Assembly: GCF_000304455.1 (NCBI RefSeq)
Contig: NC_018605.1
Span: 613,664 to 677,663 of the forward strand
Length of the DNA: 64,000 nt
Direction of reading: 5' to 3'
Source of the DNA: Cardinium endosymbiont cEper1 of Encarsia pergandiella
GTDB taxonomy: Bacteria > Bacteroidota > Bacteroidia > Cytophagales > Amoebophilaceae
The notes beneath the pieces were generated by a model that saw only the letters and a list, made by a program, of their open reading frames with translations, was not told the origin of the DNA and made no database searches. Below are positions 1 through 12,184 of the stretch, in pieces (position 1 is the stretch's first letter; the number at the start of each line of letters is the position of its first letter). Position numbers and translations under genes: made by a program.

Positions 1-148
1 GGGTTATAAGGATTTAATAACGTAACATCTACTACCTGATCTTCTCGAGAGACCGTAGCATTGATCAACTCAATAAGCAAATCTTTATTTTCTTCTACCC
101 CAAATATTTTTTTGAAGGCTAAATCTACTTTCGGAGTAATTTGTTCCA
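1..148 (-). CDS. Rpn-type PD-(D/E)XK nuclease/transposase, N-terminal part (runs off window)
   Basis: An ATG at 148 opens a frame that leaves the window at base 1. The roughly 49 visible residues read MEQITPKVDLAFKKIF, then GVEENKDLLIELINA. The FKKIFG segment followed by a short-helix N-terminus is typical of the Rpn / PD-(D/E)XK family of putative transposases that are abundant in this group. The same N-terminal pattern recurs at 14843 (DVAFRKIFGSEKHKNILIHF). Only the N-terminus is present, so it is not known whether the gene is intact. Family assignment is from the motif; function as a recombination-promoting nuclease is known only for relatives. Confidence 0.6.
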
Positions 149-345
149 TAATATATCATATCCACTTGTCGGAAGTCAGAACTGTATAAGCTATTTATAC
201 CCTACAATATACATAATTTTTCTCTCCTACTTTTTCAGTACAATATAGTTTATGAATAAGATTTAATATTTGATAAATTGTTTTGTCTCAGCAAACGGTC
301 GTTTTACAAGACAACTAAAATACCTACCTAAAATACTCCATAAAA

Positions 346-597
346 GGTTCTGTCGCGTCTGTTTTAAGGAGTAAATTATTTTAGTAATTTTAGTCAAAAA
401 TTGACTAAAATGTTTAGTATTACCCGTAGATTATTGCCATATTTTAAAGGATTTTGTTCTTCACCAGAGTTAATCCTTCTATTTGTATATATGAAATGTC
501 GTTTTTCATTAAGCTATAGAGACTTGGAAGAAATGATGCATATGAGAGGCGCAAAGATTGACCATTCTACTTGACAAAGGTGGGTCATTAAGTTCAT
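346..597 (+). mobile_element. IS6-family fragment (5' end of transposase, truncated)
   Basis: It begins with the terminal inverted repeat GGTTCTGTCGCG and continues through the first ~60 codons of the same transposase found intact at 33237-33944 (MFSITRRLLPYFKGF from about 409). The frame carries a TGA where the intact copy has a Leu codon (HST-stop-QRW in place of HYTLQRW). Similarity stops at about 597, where the symporter fragment begins. The copy at 1608-2440 carries the same nonsense mutation, so both descend from one already dead variant. Pseudogenised and immobile by itself. Confidence 0.8.
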
Positions 598-1452
598 TCC
601 ACATATCTGACGAAAAATTTTTTACCACTAAGTTTGGACTATCTATAAATATAAGTATCCCAATTAATACAAAACATCCTTTTATAACAAGTCCAAGAAT
701 ACTAGCAAGTGAGAAAACTTTGTAAACTTGAGTCGGACTACAACACGTGTATAATCTATGTATAACTGATGGAGTTATATAAAAAAAAGAACCTATAAAA
801 TGTATAACCAATTTAATTAACTTCCTATTATTTTGGAAAACATGGTTTAATTGAAATCTTTTTTCTTCTTTTAGAATTAATATTATTTCTAATAATGATT
901 TACCTGTTTTTATAAATAAAAACTTAATAATTAGAAATAAAATAGTCATAAGGATTATAAATTGTAATACATCACTAACAGTAATAGCACGCACACCGCC
1001 AAGTATAGTATATGAAATAAGATATAAAGCTACCATAAAAGTTATAACACGATGGTCAATCGACCTTATATAGATTCTTATGATATCGGAGATTATATTG
1101 ATTTCAATAGAAGTAAGGCTAATACAAAGACAGATACTTAATAACGCAGTAATAGCTCTTGGATATTTACCATATACACTACCTATGGTATCTGCAATAG
1201 AAAGGTGATTCATAAATGGACCCATACGAAACGATAAAATACTGATTAGCAAAAAAGGCTTTATAGCTCCCAAAAAAACTACAAATATGTAATATATATC
1301 ATAATTATAAACATTAGGAATAATACGCATCATTGACCCTCCTCCAATGGCTGTAGTCAACACTGTAATCATTAAAGTAATTGTATGAAAATTCTTATTA
1401 CCGACAGAATATTGAACAAACGTATTTTTTCGTTGATCCTGTAAATGATTGG
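598..1452 (-). pseudogene. Sodium/solute symporter (SSS) fragment, truncated at both ends
   Basis: About 285 residues of SSS-type transmembrane protein that align with the N-terminal part of the gene at 38622-42208: FVQYSVGNKNF matches FRQYAIGDKQF, RMGPFMNHLS matches YMGPFMYHLS, and GGVRAITVSDVLQFI matches GGIRAVVFTDLLQFI. The first transmembrane helix is replaced by an IS256 end (upstream start MDRS comes from the IS). The 3' part is cut at about 597 by an IS6 fragment, so the open frame continues for about 30 nonsense residues of antisense IS6. It is a third relic of the symporter-HD family described at 20484-23960; its C-terminal domains are not present. Confidence 0.85.
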
Positions 1453-1607
1453 ATCTGTCCATTTAACTGTGTAAAATATTTTTATGTGTTTTAAATTCTA
1501 TGTTGAAATTTAATTAAAAAATGTGCTATAGCCTCACTCCAATTATGCATAGGCATGGTCCACTTTCTGGTTATGTAGTTAATAGTTAGATACAAGGTTT
1601 TAAAAAC
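1453..1607 (-). mobile_element. IS256-family 3' end fragment
   Basis: Nearly identical to the 3' terminus of the IS256-type element at 35327-36590: terminal repeat CTGTCCATTTAACTGTGTAA followed by codons for the last ~28 residues of the transposase (FKTLYLTINYITRKW, then AIAHFLIKF). The fragment ends at 1607 where an IS6 copy begins. It also marks the point at which the symporter fragment lost its N-terminus. Confidence 0.8.
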
Positions 1608-2440
1608 GGTTCTGTCGCATCTGTATTTAATTTTGTATAGTTGTCTCCCTTGTCTTGAATTTTGGATATTATGCGGCCATAAGTTTAGCAAAGTTCTCAA
1701 AAGTAGATACCTGTTTTTTAGATCCGATTAATTGTCCTTTTTGAATGATTCTAATATTTTCTATTCCTGTAATGGTAATGTTAGCTGAATGGAAACTTTT
1801 AAATCCCAACATAGGTTTTATCCGTTTTGTGATAAACCTATGATCTTGTTCGACTCTATTGTTCAAGTATTTATTTTGAAATATTTGAATCTTGTGATCT
1901 TGATCTATTTCTGTATTTAAAGCATCAAGTGCAGCTTTATTACTACCGCTTTTGTCAACTACCACTTTGTATGGAGTGTTATTATCTCTTATAGCCTTAC
2001 GAAAAAAAGAAAAAGCTGCAGACTTGTCTCTACGTTCACTTAGAAAAAAGTCAACTGTATCTCCATAACGATCTACTGCTCTATATAAATAAATCCACTT
2101 ACCATTTAGTTTTACGTAAGTTTCATCCATCCTCCAGCTACTACCAACTGGGCGTTTTCTTTTTCTTACTTCTTGATCTATGAGTGGAATGAACTTAATG
2201 ACCCACCTTTGTCAAGTAGAATGGTCAATCTTTTCGCCTCTCATATGCATCATTTCTTCCAAGTCTCTATAGCTTAATGAAAAACGACATTTCATATACA
2301 CAAATAGAAGGATTAACTCTGGTGATGAACAAAATCCTTTAAAATAGGGCAATAATCTACGGGTAATACTAAACATTTTAGTCAATTTTTAACTAAAATT
2401 ACTAAATTAACTTATCCCTTGAAACAAACGCGACAGAACC
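1608..2440 (-). mobile_element. IS6-family insertion sequence, copy B (833 bp, inactive)
   Basis: Bounded by inverted terminal repeats GGTTCTGTCGC at 1608 and GCGACAGAACC ending at 2440; length equals that of the intact copy at 33176-34008. The flanking octamers are TTAAAAAC and TTAAATAC, 7 of 8 identical, which could be an 8-bp target duplication. However, the IS256 sequence interrupted on the left does not resume on the right, so a simple insertion is not shown and rearrangement is likely. Confidence 0.85.
1669..2376 (-). pseudogene. IS6-family transposase, nonsense mutated
   Basis: A DDE transposase of IS6/IS26 type: MDETYVKLNGKWIYLYRAVD, then LNNRVEQDHRFITKRIKPML and GFKSFHSANITITGIE are the family hallmarks. 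The C-terminal 153 codons are open (1669-2130), but the N-terminal region holds an in-frame TGA (HST-stop-QRW) that the fragment at 346-597 shares. Compared with the intact copy it also has a Leu to Pro change just after that point. Unlikely to make active transposase. Confidence 0.85.
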
Positions 2441-2449
2441 TTAAATACC

Positions 2450-5799
<3,350 letters not shown>

Positions 5800-5904
5800 T
5801 TACGTGTAGGTAATTTAATCTTTAATATAAAAACACTATATACTACAATTTAATGAAAAAGTTAGGTTCTATTGTCTCTATAATTGGTTTTATGTAACAA
5901 ATTG

Positions 5905-6798
5905 AGACCGTTGTTATAGATAGTTATTGTGATTTTTGTTAAGCTTGTAGTGCTATTTTTTGTAGTTTTTGCAGTTAAGGATCCATAAAATTCATTATAT
6001 AAATTATAGGCTATAGCTTCCATAACATGTTGCGTATGACTTTTATCCAGTCCTATATATCTAGCTCCTGCACTACGGAACCACCTCTTAATGCTGCCAA
6101 ATACTCTTGCTACTTTATAGCGCGTCTTAGATACCAATTTATTAAACTGCTTAGCAGCAGATGATAAGGGATGATTTCTACTACCTTTCTTTTGAATAGC
6201 TGATTTTAATTTTTTGTTCTTTAGTAAAGTTTCTTTAGGGAAACCGCTATAGCCTTTATCTCCATAGAGCCTACTTCCAGCGTAGTACTGACTGCCAGAA
6301 CTAAACCTTCTTTACTTTCTACTAGGACATGCCTCTTATAGCCATAATAAAGATTATGACCTTTTTTGGTCCAACTAGCTTCTGGATCTACTCCTTTTTG
6401 ATAGCTCTGCGATACCGATATAGTATCATCTTCATGCAAATCATAGCTTTTTTTACCTTACCACTGCTCAAGCAAGAGCATTTTAAAAAGTAATAAGGGA
6501 CTATAGGCAGGCTTGCCTGATAAACGTAAGCCTTTAGGATAATAAATACGAAGTTCTTTTTCTATCGATGACCAATTAATCAGTTTATGCATTTGATCAA
6601 AGAAAGTGTGTGTACATTTGCGGCGACTAGCTGAAACATCTGATAAACTTAATTGACCGCTTACTTTTATTGACATACATACATATAATAGAAAAAAGCT
6701 TAAATACAAATTCTCAAAAACCTATATAACTTAGCCTTTTAATAAATTTTAAGCCAACTTTTTATCCTAAAAATTAACAAAGCTATTGCAACGGTCTC
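5905..6798 (-). mobile_element. IS5-family element, internally deleted copy 1 (894 bp)
   Basis: Ends are inverted repeats: GAGACCGTTGTTATAG at 5905 and CTATTGCAACGGTCTC ending at 6798. Inside are three out-of-phase pieces of one IS5-type transposase on the minus strand (about 6709-6460, 6439-6221 and 6225-5905). The missing stretches lie after the LLLEQW segment and after AVSTT. Copy 2 (14981-15855) carries the same two deletions with almost the same bases, so the deleted form was copied after it lost its function, presumably using transposase supplied in trans. Confidence 0.85.
5910..6676 (-). pseudogene. IS5-family transposase remnant
   Basis: Pieces in order: MSIKVSGQLSLSDVSASRRK to LLLEQW, then a stop; DLHEDDTISVSQSYQKGVDP to AVSTT; then, in another frame, LYGDKGYSGFPKETLL to VARVFGSIKRWFRSAGARY and MEAIAYNLYNEFYG. 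GYKRHVLV and GDKGYSG flank catalytic positions in the IS5 family. The region between LLLEQW and DLHEDD and the region between AVSTT and GDKGYSG are deleted, which removes part of the DDE core. Not functional. Confidence 0.85.
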
Positions 6799-6912
6799 AT
6801 GTTCTCTAAATCCAAGTTTTGGGTAGGATATCATGCTAGCTATTTTTTAATTTAATATAGAGATACTAAAAGAACTATATTCTTAAACAAGAGCAATCGA
6901 ATATAAGCAATA

Positions 6913-7467
6913 TTACAAGGTAGGGGTACAAACTAGCTTAGGTGGCATAGCTGGTATACAATCTATATCTGTAACAACATAGCGCCATATTTTATCTAAC
7001 CCTTTTGAAATGCCTATTCTAGGTGTTGACTTATAAGATAATTGACAACCTATATCTTTAATATATAATGTTTTTGATACGGTTACATCGATCGCATTAT
7101 GCATTAAATTAATGCCTAAATATTGGCAAAGTTTACCTGGACCATTTAGGTAAGTATAAGGTGGATCGGTCAGTTTTATACCTCTAATAAGTGTAGCAGC
7201 TGGAAAATTTAAAGCTTCCGTAACAATGTTTAAACAGTAATATTTGCCATATATAAAATATACATAGGTAAATCCAGCTAGTCCAAACATGACTTTGGTT
7301 CTTTTGGTCATACCTTTGGTTGCGTGGCAAGCGGGATCATCTGTACCAATATAACTCTCCGTTTCAGTAATAATGCCCTTAAGGTTATGAAAACATAGTA
7401 GTTTGCCAATTAAATTGGTACTGACGGTATTTGTATCTTGTATAAAAAAAGATCTATTTAGGACCAT
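6913..7467 (-). CDS. mpg: DNA-3-methyladenine glycosylase (AAG/MPG family)
   Basis: Removes alkylated purines from DNA to start base-excision repair. The 184-residue protein shows the family motifs in order: [15 protein letters not shown] with the catalytic-type Glu37, [20 protein letters not shown], and [12 protein letters not shown]. Length is close to the family norm of 180-200. The ATG at 7467 starts 66 bp after the stop of the upstream membrane-protein gene, so the two may be co-transcribed. The window also encodes endonuclease IV (nfo), which could act later in the same pathway. Confidence 0.92.
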   Translation of the reverse strand: MVLNRSFFIQDTNTVSTNLIGKLLCFHNLKGIITETESYIGTDDPACHATKGMTKRTKVMFGLAGFTYVYFIYGKYYCLNIVTEALNFPAATLIRGIKLTDPPYTYLNGPGKLCQYLGINLMHNAIDVTVSKTLYIKDIGCQLSYKSTPRIGISKGLDKIWRYVVTDIDCIPAMPPKLVCTPTL

Positions 7468-7533
7468 TTGGAATCATTGGATCTTGGTGCAATCACATGC
7501 ACTATGCCTTGCTTACGATCCAACTGTTTTATA

Positions 7534-8109
7534 TTATTTAGACGATAAAGGCCTAAAGATGTACAGGCTTTTTATATTGGAATAAACTACTTTTACATAT
7601 AAGATTAGAGCTGAACATAGGCATATTAGACATGCAAATAGAGTAGTATAGGTTGTTTCTTTATAGAATATTAGCCAAACCTTACCCATAGGAAATTCCT
7701 TACTGAAGAATAGACCCATTATCAAATGGTCTACAAATGCAGCAATTAATAAACTGATAAAATTGCTTACTAGAAAACTGTATTTAGCCTTTAGTTTTAA
7801 GAAAAGCTTGAGACCAATATACGCAGCAACCAATATAGCAAATAAAGAGCTTGTTATAAGTCCATCAATAGGTTTCCCAGAGATGCAATATTGCTTATGG
7901 TATAACAACCCAAGTGAAGTGGTCGTCGAGAATAGAATGCTTATAGTTGCTTTCCGATGGCCATGGCCATTTGCTATTACATTCAAAATATGTGTTAAAA
8001 ACGTAAATAATAACGCACAGTATATTACTTTAGAAGTAAAATTTATCGAGTATACAGACGCAAATAATAAAGCCAGTTGACTGTAATAGTTATTTAGTAT
8101 TTTTTTCAT
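7534..8109 (-). CDS. Integral membrane protein, possibly VUT/YhhQ-type transporter
   Basis: 191 residues with six likely hydrophobic segments. The stretch SNFISLLIAAFVDHLIMGLF (about residues 115-134) resembles the serine/asparagine plus aspartate pattern of the queuosine-precursor/vitamin uptake (VUT, YhhQ) family, and a late TYTTLFACL helix fits too. The ANIIA-type N-terminal motif of that family is missing, so the assignment is tentative. It lies just upstream of mpg on the same strand. An alternative is an unrelated lineage-specific membrane protein. Confidence 0.5.
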   Translation of the reverse strand: MKKILNNYYSQLALLFASVYSINFTSKVIYCALLFTFLTHILNVIANGHGHRKATISILFSTTTSLGLLYHKQYCISGKPIDGLITSSLFAILVAAYIGLKLFLKLKAKYSFLVSNFISLLIAAFVDHLIMGLFFSKEFPMGKVWLIFYKETTYTTLFACLICLCSALILYVKVVYSNIKSLYIFRPLSSK

Positions 8110-8251
8110 ATTTCTTAATGTTTAATTATACTCTATATGCTTACATTAAAACATCGTAAATATAGCCATTTATATGCTTTAATACCCTCTAACCTTGTAA
8201 AATATTTCAATATATAAATGGGGCAACAATATAGATGCTAGTTAACTGCTT

Positions 8252-8290
8252 ATCTTAAAAATTAAAAGCCTATTGCTGCAATCGTCTAGC
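8252..8290. repeat. Degenerate IS5-type terminal repeat remnant
   Basis: The bases TATCTTAAAAATTAA followed by a gapped TATTGC...AATCGTCT match, with small indels, the outer end of the IS5-type element (TATCCTAAAAATTAA, then CTATTGCAACGGTCTC at 6767-6798). It lies in the 204-bp gap between a membrane-protein gene and the LysE-type gene, where I see nothing else. Read as a solo scar of the same element family. Confidence 0.45.
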
Positions 8291-8313
8291 GATATTAATG
8301 TAACTACTTTGGA

Positions 8314-8970
8314 TTAGCCTATAAATAGTATTTTACAGGCAATACCTATCAAACTAATACCACTTAAACACTTGATCCATGGGAGAAAACCATATAGCTT
8401 CTTGGTCAAAATGGGATGAGAAAAAAGCAAAACTATAAGTGTATACCAAATAAAAGATGTACAAATCAATATCAGTACATAGCAGAATCGGATTAAAAAA
8501 GTAGTTTCTGGACGGACTGTAGAAGAAACAATAGTCATAAAACCAAATAGTGCCTGAGGATTGAACATATCTGTTAAAAATCCTACCCGAAAGATTGCTA
8601 TATATTTCATAGAAGATTTGCTTAAAGGTTTGTCCAATACAATAGCATCTAAAAATTTTTGCCCTGTCTTCATAGTGATAGAATACCAAAAGTATCCAAT
8701 TCCTAAGTAAAGTAGGTAGATACAAGCCATATACTTAACCAACTGGAAGCACCAAAATAGCTTAGCAGTAATAAAACCAATGCCACAAATGGCACATCCT
8801 TTACATATAAAGGCACTAGAGATAATCCCTATGATAGTCATCATACCTGCTTTTCTAGACATGGTACTACTATGACATGTTATGATGGTAAAATTAGCAC
8901 CTGGTGTTAGAAGGTTCAATAGGTTGGCCATATAAAATATGATAAAATCATCTATGTAAAAGTTCTGCAT
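8314..8970 (-). CDS. LysE/RhtB-family amino-acid exporter
   Basis: An inner-membrane translocator expected to export amino acids or related metabolites. The protein of about 218 residues carries the N-terminal NLLTPGANF motif and the GFLTDMFNPQALFGF segment typical of LysE/RhtB/CadD transporters, with about six membrane helices. The ORF can be extended two codons to a TTG at 8976, but the ATG at 8970 is preferred. It stands alone between intergenic gaps. Substrate cannot be inferred. Confidence 0.85.
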   Translation of the reverse strand: MQNFYIDDFIIFYMANLLNLLTPGANFTIITCHSSTMSRKAGMMTIIGIISSAFICKGCAICGIGFITAKLFWCFQLVKYMACIYLLYLGIGYFWYSITMKTGQKFLDAIVLDKPLSKSSMKYIAIFRVGFLTDMFNPQALFGFMTIVSSTVRPETTFLIRFCYVLILICTSFIWYTLIVLLFSHPILTKKLYGFLPWIKCLSGISLIGIACKILFIG

Positions 8971-9038
8971 AACCAATACTGTTTAGCTACTTGAATGTAG
9001 TATTAAAAGTTAAAAATTCTCTTTAAAAGAGATTTAAT

Positions 9039-10877
9039 CTAACTTTGTTGCCCTAAAAATAATTTTTTATAAAGCTCTTCTTGTGCCAATAATTGTGCAT
9101 AGGTGCCCTGTTCTACTATTTTCCCTTGCTCTAATACAATAATTTTGTCAGCATGACAAATGGTACTTAATCTATGGGACACCACAATAGAGGTTTTATC
9201 TTTAATAAATAATTCAAGACTTTCTTGTAGCCTTCGTTCAGACGCAGTGTCTAAAGCTGAAGTTGCTTCATCTAAAACTAAGATAGGTGGATGACCTAAT
9301 ATCGCTCTTGCAATACAAATACATTGTTTTTGACCACCAGAGAGTTTATTTCCATTTTCTCCAATAATCGTATCATATGCTTGAGGTAAGCTCATAATAA
9401 AATGATGCGCACAAGCTATTTGAGCTGCTTCTATCACCTCTGTCTTGCTAAATCCTGGTCTGTTAAGGGTAATATTATTAAAAATTGTATCGTGAAATAA
9501 AATAGATTCTTGCGCAACAATTCCTATTAAACGATGTAACGATCGTGCATTAATATGGGAAATAGGTAGATGGTCTATTTCAATGGTTCCATTATTTGGT
9601 TGATAAAGGCCCGATAGAAGGGATAAAAGAGTGGATTTTCCTGATCCAGAAGCACCAACCAATGCAACTGTTTCGCCTTTTTGAATCGTAAAATTGACCC
9701 GATCTAAAACCTTTTTTGCATCTTTATAAGCAAAAGACAGATCCTTAAAAATGATTGTACTTTTGAACATGGTAGCGGTATAGGTTCTTAAATTTTTTTT
9801 CGACTCAGATTTTTCATCTAGTAGATCAAAAATACGTCTTCCGGCAGCTATGCCTCTTTGAATATGGCCCATAGATCTTGCAATCATTTTAATCGGTATA
9901 AGTGTTTGGGAACAAATAATAATGTATGCAATAAAAGTACTGGGTGTAAGCATGCTACGATCTAAAAGAAGCAAATGGCCACCGTAGGCAAGTATAATCG
10001 AAACTGCTCCTACACTTAATGATGCAGATGTAGGCGCAATCATATAGCTTTTTTTAGCTACTCCCATATGGGTATGGACATACCACTTTGCTTCTTTTTT
10101 AAACTGATCAATAGCATATTTATCGGCCCCAAAAATTTTTATAACCTGCATACCGCTTATCGTCTCTTCAGTTACATTCATTAAGTTACCCAGTGACTTT
10201 TGGGTTTGATCGGTCCATTTACGCAAGGATTGTATGATTTTAGCTATAGCCCATCCAGCAATCGGTAAAAACAGTAGCGTAAATAGACTAAGTTTTAGCG
10301 ACATGTAAAACAGCACAGCTATGTAATAAAAGAGTTGGGTCGGTTCTTTTAAAAATACCCGAAAAGTATCCGCTGCTGTATGTTCTATTTCTTGAATATC
10401 AACAGTGATCCGTGCTATTATATCCCCTTTCTTTCGATGGGTAAAGTATTGCGTAGGCAGGGCTAAAATGTGTTTAAAGAGTGTAAGACGTAAATTATGC
10501 ACTAGATTTATGCGTACTTTAACCATGGCAACATCTGCTAGATACCTAAAAAATCCACTCATTGCGTTAGACAACATAAATAAAAATGCCAACCCAAAGA
10601 GTGCACCTATTTTACCTTGATGTATAATGATGTTTATAAAGCAGTAATTAAATAATTTGGTTAAATAATGAATATCGAGGTGCGGTTTTGGAAAATATTG
10701 CTGGTCCAATAGTAGATGGTTTAATTCTTCTTGATTAAATAATATTTTAAGCAAAGGAATCACTAAGCCATAGGTGGCCAATCCAAAAAAAATGGATAGA
10801 AGGATGGCAAATAAATAGTACAAAGCGGATCTTCTCCAAGGCCCTGCGTAATGTAAAATTCTAGCATAAGTGCGCAT
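9039..10877 (-). CDS. ABC transporter, fused permease and ATPase (MsbA-like exporter)
   Basis: A half-transporter of 612 residues: six-helix type 1 exporter domain (residues ~15-330) followed by a nucleotide-binding domain. Walker A GASGSGKST is at 408-416, the signature LSGGQKQ is near 512-518, and Walker B with LVLDEATSALD and the switch His (VSHRLST) follow. Such homodimers export lipids or drugs; MsbA-type flipping of lipid A or glycolipid is a reasonable guess because an acyltransferase of the lipid A family is encoded at 16003, but the substrate is not determined. Start ATG at 10877 is well placed. Confidence 0.93.
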   Translation of the reverse strand: MRTYARILHYAGPWRRSALYYLFAILLSIFFGLATYGLVIPLLKILFNQEELNHLLLDQQYFPKPHLDIHYLTKLFNYCFINIIIHQGKIGALFGLAFLFMLSNAMSGFFRYLADVAMVKVRINLVHNLRLTLFKHILALPTQYFTHRKKGDIIARITVDIQEIEHTAADTFRVFLKEPTQLFYYIAVLFYMSLKLSLFTLLFLPIAGWAIAKIIQSLRKWTDQTQKSLGNLMNVTEETISGMQVIKIFGADKYAIDQFKKEAKWYVHTHMGVAKKSYMIAPTSASLSVGAVSIILAYGGHLLLLDRSMLTPSTFIAYIIICSQTLIPIKMIARSMGHIQRGIAAGRRIFDLLDEKSESKKNLRTYTATMFKSTIIFKDLSFAYKDAKKVLDRVNFTIQKGETVALVGASGSGKSTLLSLLSGLYQPNNGTIEIDHLPISHINARSLHRLIGIVAQESILFHDTIFNNITLNRPGFSKTEVIEAAQIACAHHFIMSLPQAYDTIIGENGNKLSGGQKQCICIARAILGHPPILVLDEATSALDTASERRLQESLELFIKDKTSIVVSHRLSTICHADKIIVLEQGKIVEQGTYAQLLAQEELYKKLFLGQQS

Positions 10878-10942
10878 TGAGCATGAATATTCTTACTATT
10901 GATCTAGCCATAAAAATTGGATATATGATGCCATCTCAACGA

Positions 10943-12184
10943 TTAATCCTCCATAAAAAGATCACTAGCTATTTGATCCGCTAGTAATTTACCACTATTT
11001 GTTAAATAAAGTGTATGATCGTTCATATGGCCCAACCCCCATAATATAATTTTATTTAAATAATCTTTTTGTATGTACATCAGGTCAATAGCATATTTTT
11101 TATAAATCCAATCAAAATCGCATCCCCAGCAGGTTCTAATACTGGTCATAATGTATTCATTGATGTGATTGGCAATTGTTAATATTTCTTCAGTATGGGG
11201 AAGCTTTCCATCTTGAATCGCCTGAACATAGCGTCCATTGTGATCAATATTCCATTGTCTTTGTGACCCATTGTAGCCATGTGCAGCGGGTCCTATACCT
11301 ATATATAGACCTGATTTCCAGTAGTTGGTATTGTGTCTAGAATATTTTTCCGGCTTGCAAAAATTGGAAATTTCATAGTGTACGTACCCCTGGTTACAGA
11401 AAGTTTCTATTGCCGATTCAAATTGTTCTGCCGTTAGTGTTTCATCTGCTTCAACCATTATGCCTTTTTGATGCCAATAACTCAATACGGTTTTGGGTTT
11501 AATGGTTAAACAATAGGCAGAAATATGCTCTGGTGCCAGCAATAGGACTTCCTTTAAGTCGGCGGACCAATCCTGTGTAGTAGTAACAGGAAGCCCATAC
11601 ATAAGGTCTATATTTAAATTATTAAAACCAGCAGTACGTGCCCACGCTATACTTCTTTGTGCCATTGCACCCGTGTGGGCTCTATTCATATAATGCAATA
11701 CAGTGTCATTAAAGGACTGTATCCCTATACTAAGTCTATTGATACCCATATGATGCCATCCTTGCAATTTTTCTAAGGTGATGTCATCAGGATTTGCCTC
11801 TAAAGTAACCTCTGCTGATGGCGCTATAGGAAAATATCGTACCACTTGATTCAATAGTTGGTCTATTTCTGAAAGAGATAATAAAGAAGGCGTACCGCCC
11901 CCAAAATAAATGCTGGTAATGGGCATACCTTGTAAATCATTCTGACGTAGCACGATCTCTTTAAGCATACTTTTGATTACCAATGATTTAAGATTTAAAT
12001 TTGTGCTAAAGTGAAACGCACAATAGTGGCATGCTTGCTTACAAAATGGGATATGCAAATAGATAGCTGCATGACTGTTTTCTTGTATTGAGATCAATGG
12101 TTGGTTACGGTACATATAAACCTTGGGATGGTATGGAGGAATCAGTAATAGGTTGGTTAGCGCCAGATGATCCATATCATGCAT
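10943..12184 (-). CDS. hemW: Radical SAM heme chaperone HemW-like
   Basis: Radical-SAM protein with the Cys48-x3-Cys52-x2-Cys55 cluster motif in [10 protein letters not shown], then [16 protein letters not shown] and [10 protein letters not shown]. The [11 protein letters not shown] form and the HemN C-terminal domain ([27 protein letters not shown]) mark the HemW group, which hands heme to respiratory proteins, rather than true coproporphyrinogen dehydrogenase HemN. The first ~38 residues precede the domain, so an internal ATG at 12115 (MYRNQPL) is a possible start. The annotated ATG overlaps the valS 3' end by 28 bp, suggesting one transcript. Confidence 0.9.
   Translation of the reverse strand: MHDMDHLALTNLLLIPPYHPKVYMYRNQPLISIQENSHAAIYLHIPFCKQACHYCAFHFSTNLNLKSLVIKSMLKEIVLRQNDLQGMPITSIYFGGGTPSLLSLSEIDQLLNQVVRYFPIAPSAEVTLEANPDDITLEKLQGWHHMGINRLSIGIQSFNDTVLHYMNRAHTGAMAQRSIAWARTAGFNNLNIDLMYGLPVTTTQDWSADLKEVLLLAPEHISAYCLTIKPKTVLSYWHQKGIMVEADETLTAEQFESAIETFCNQGYVHYEISNFCKPEKYSRHNTNYWKSGLYIGIGPAAHGYNGSQRQWNIDHNGRYVQAIQDGKLPHTEEILTIANHINEYIMTSIRTCWGCDFDWIYKKYAIDLMYIQKDYLNKIILWGLGHMNDHTLYLTNSGKLLADQIASDLFMED

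Noticed and set aside
1491-1700. 69-residue frame MRTLLNLWPHN...
   Set aside because: It is a chance fusion of antisense IS6 end with the last codons of the IS256 fragment, not a gene.
8354-8725. 123-residue minus-strand frame overlapping the LysE-type gene
   Set aside because: A shifted-frame shadow of the LysE-family gene, with no domain of its own.
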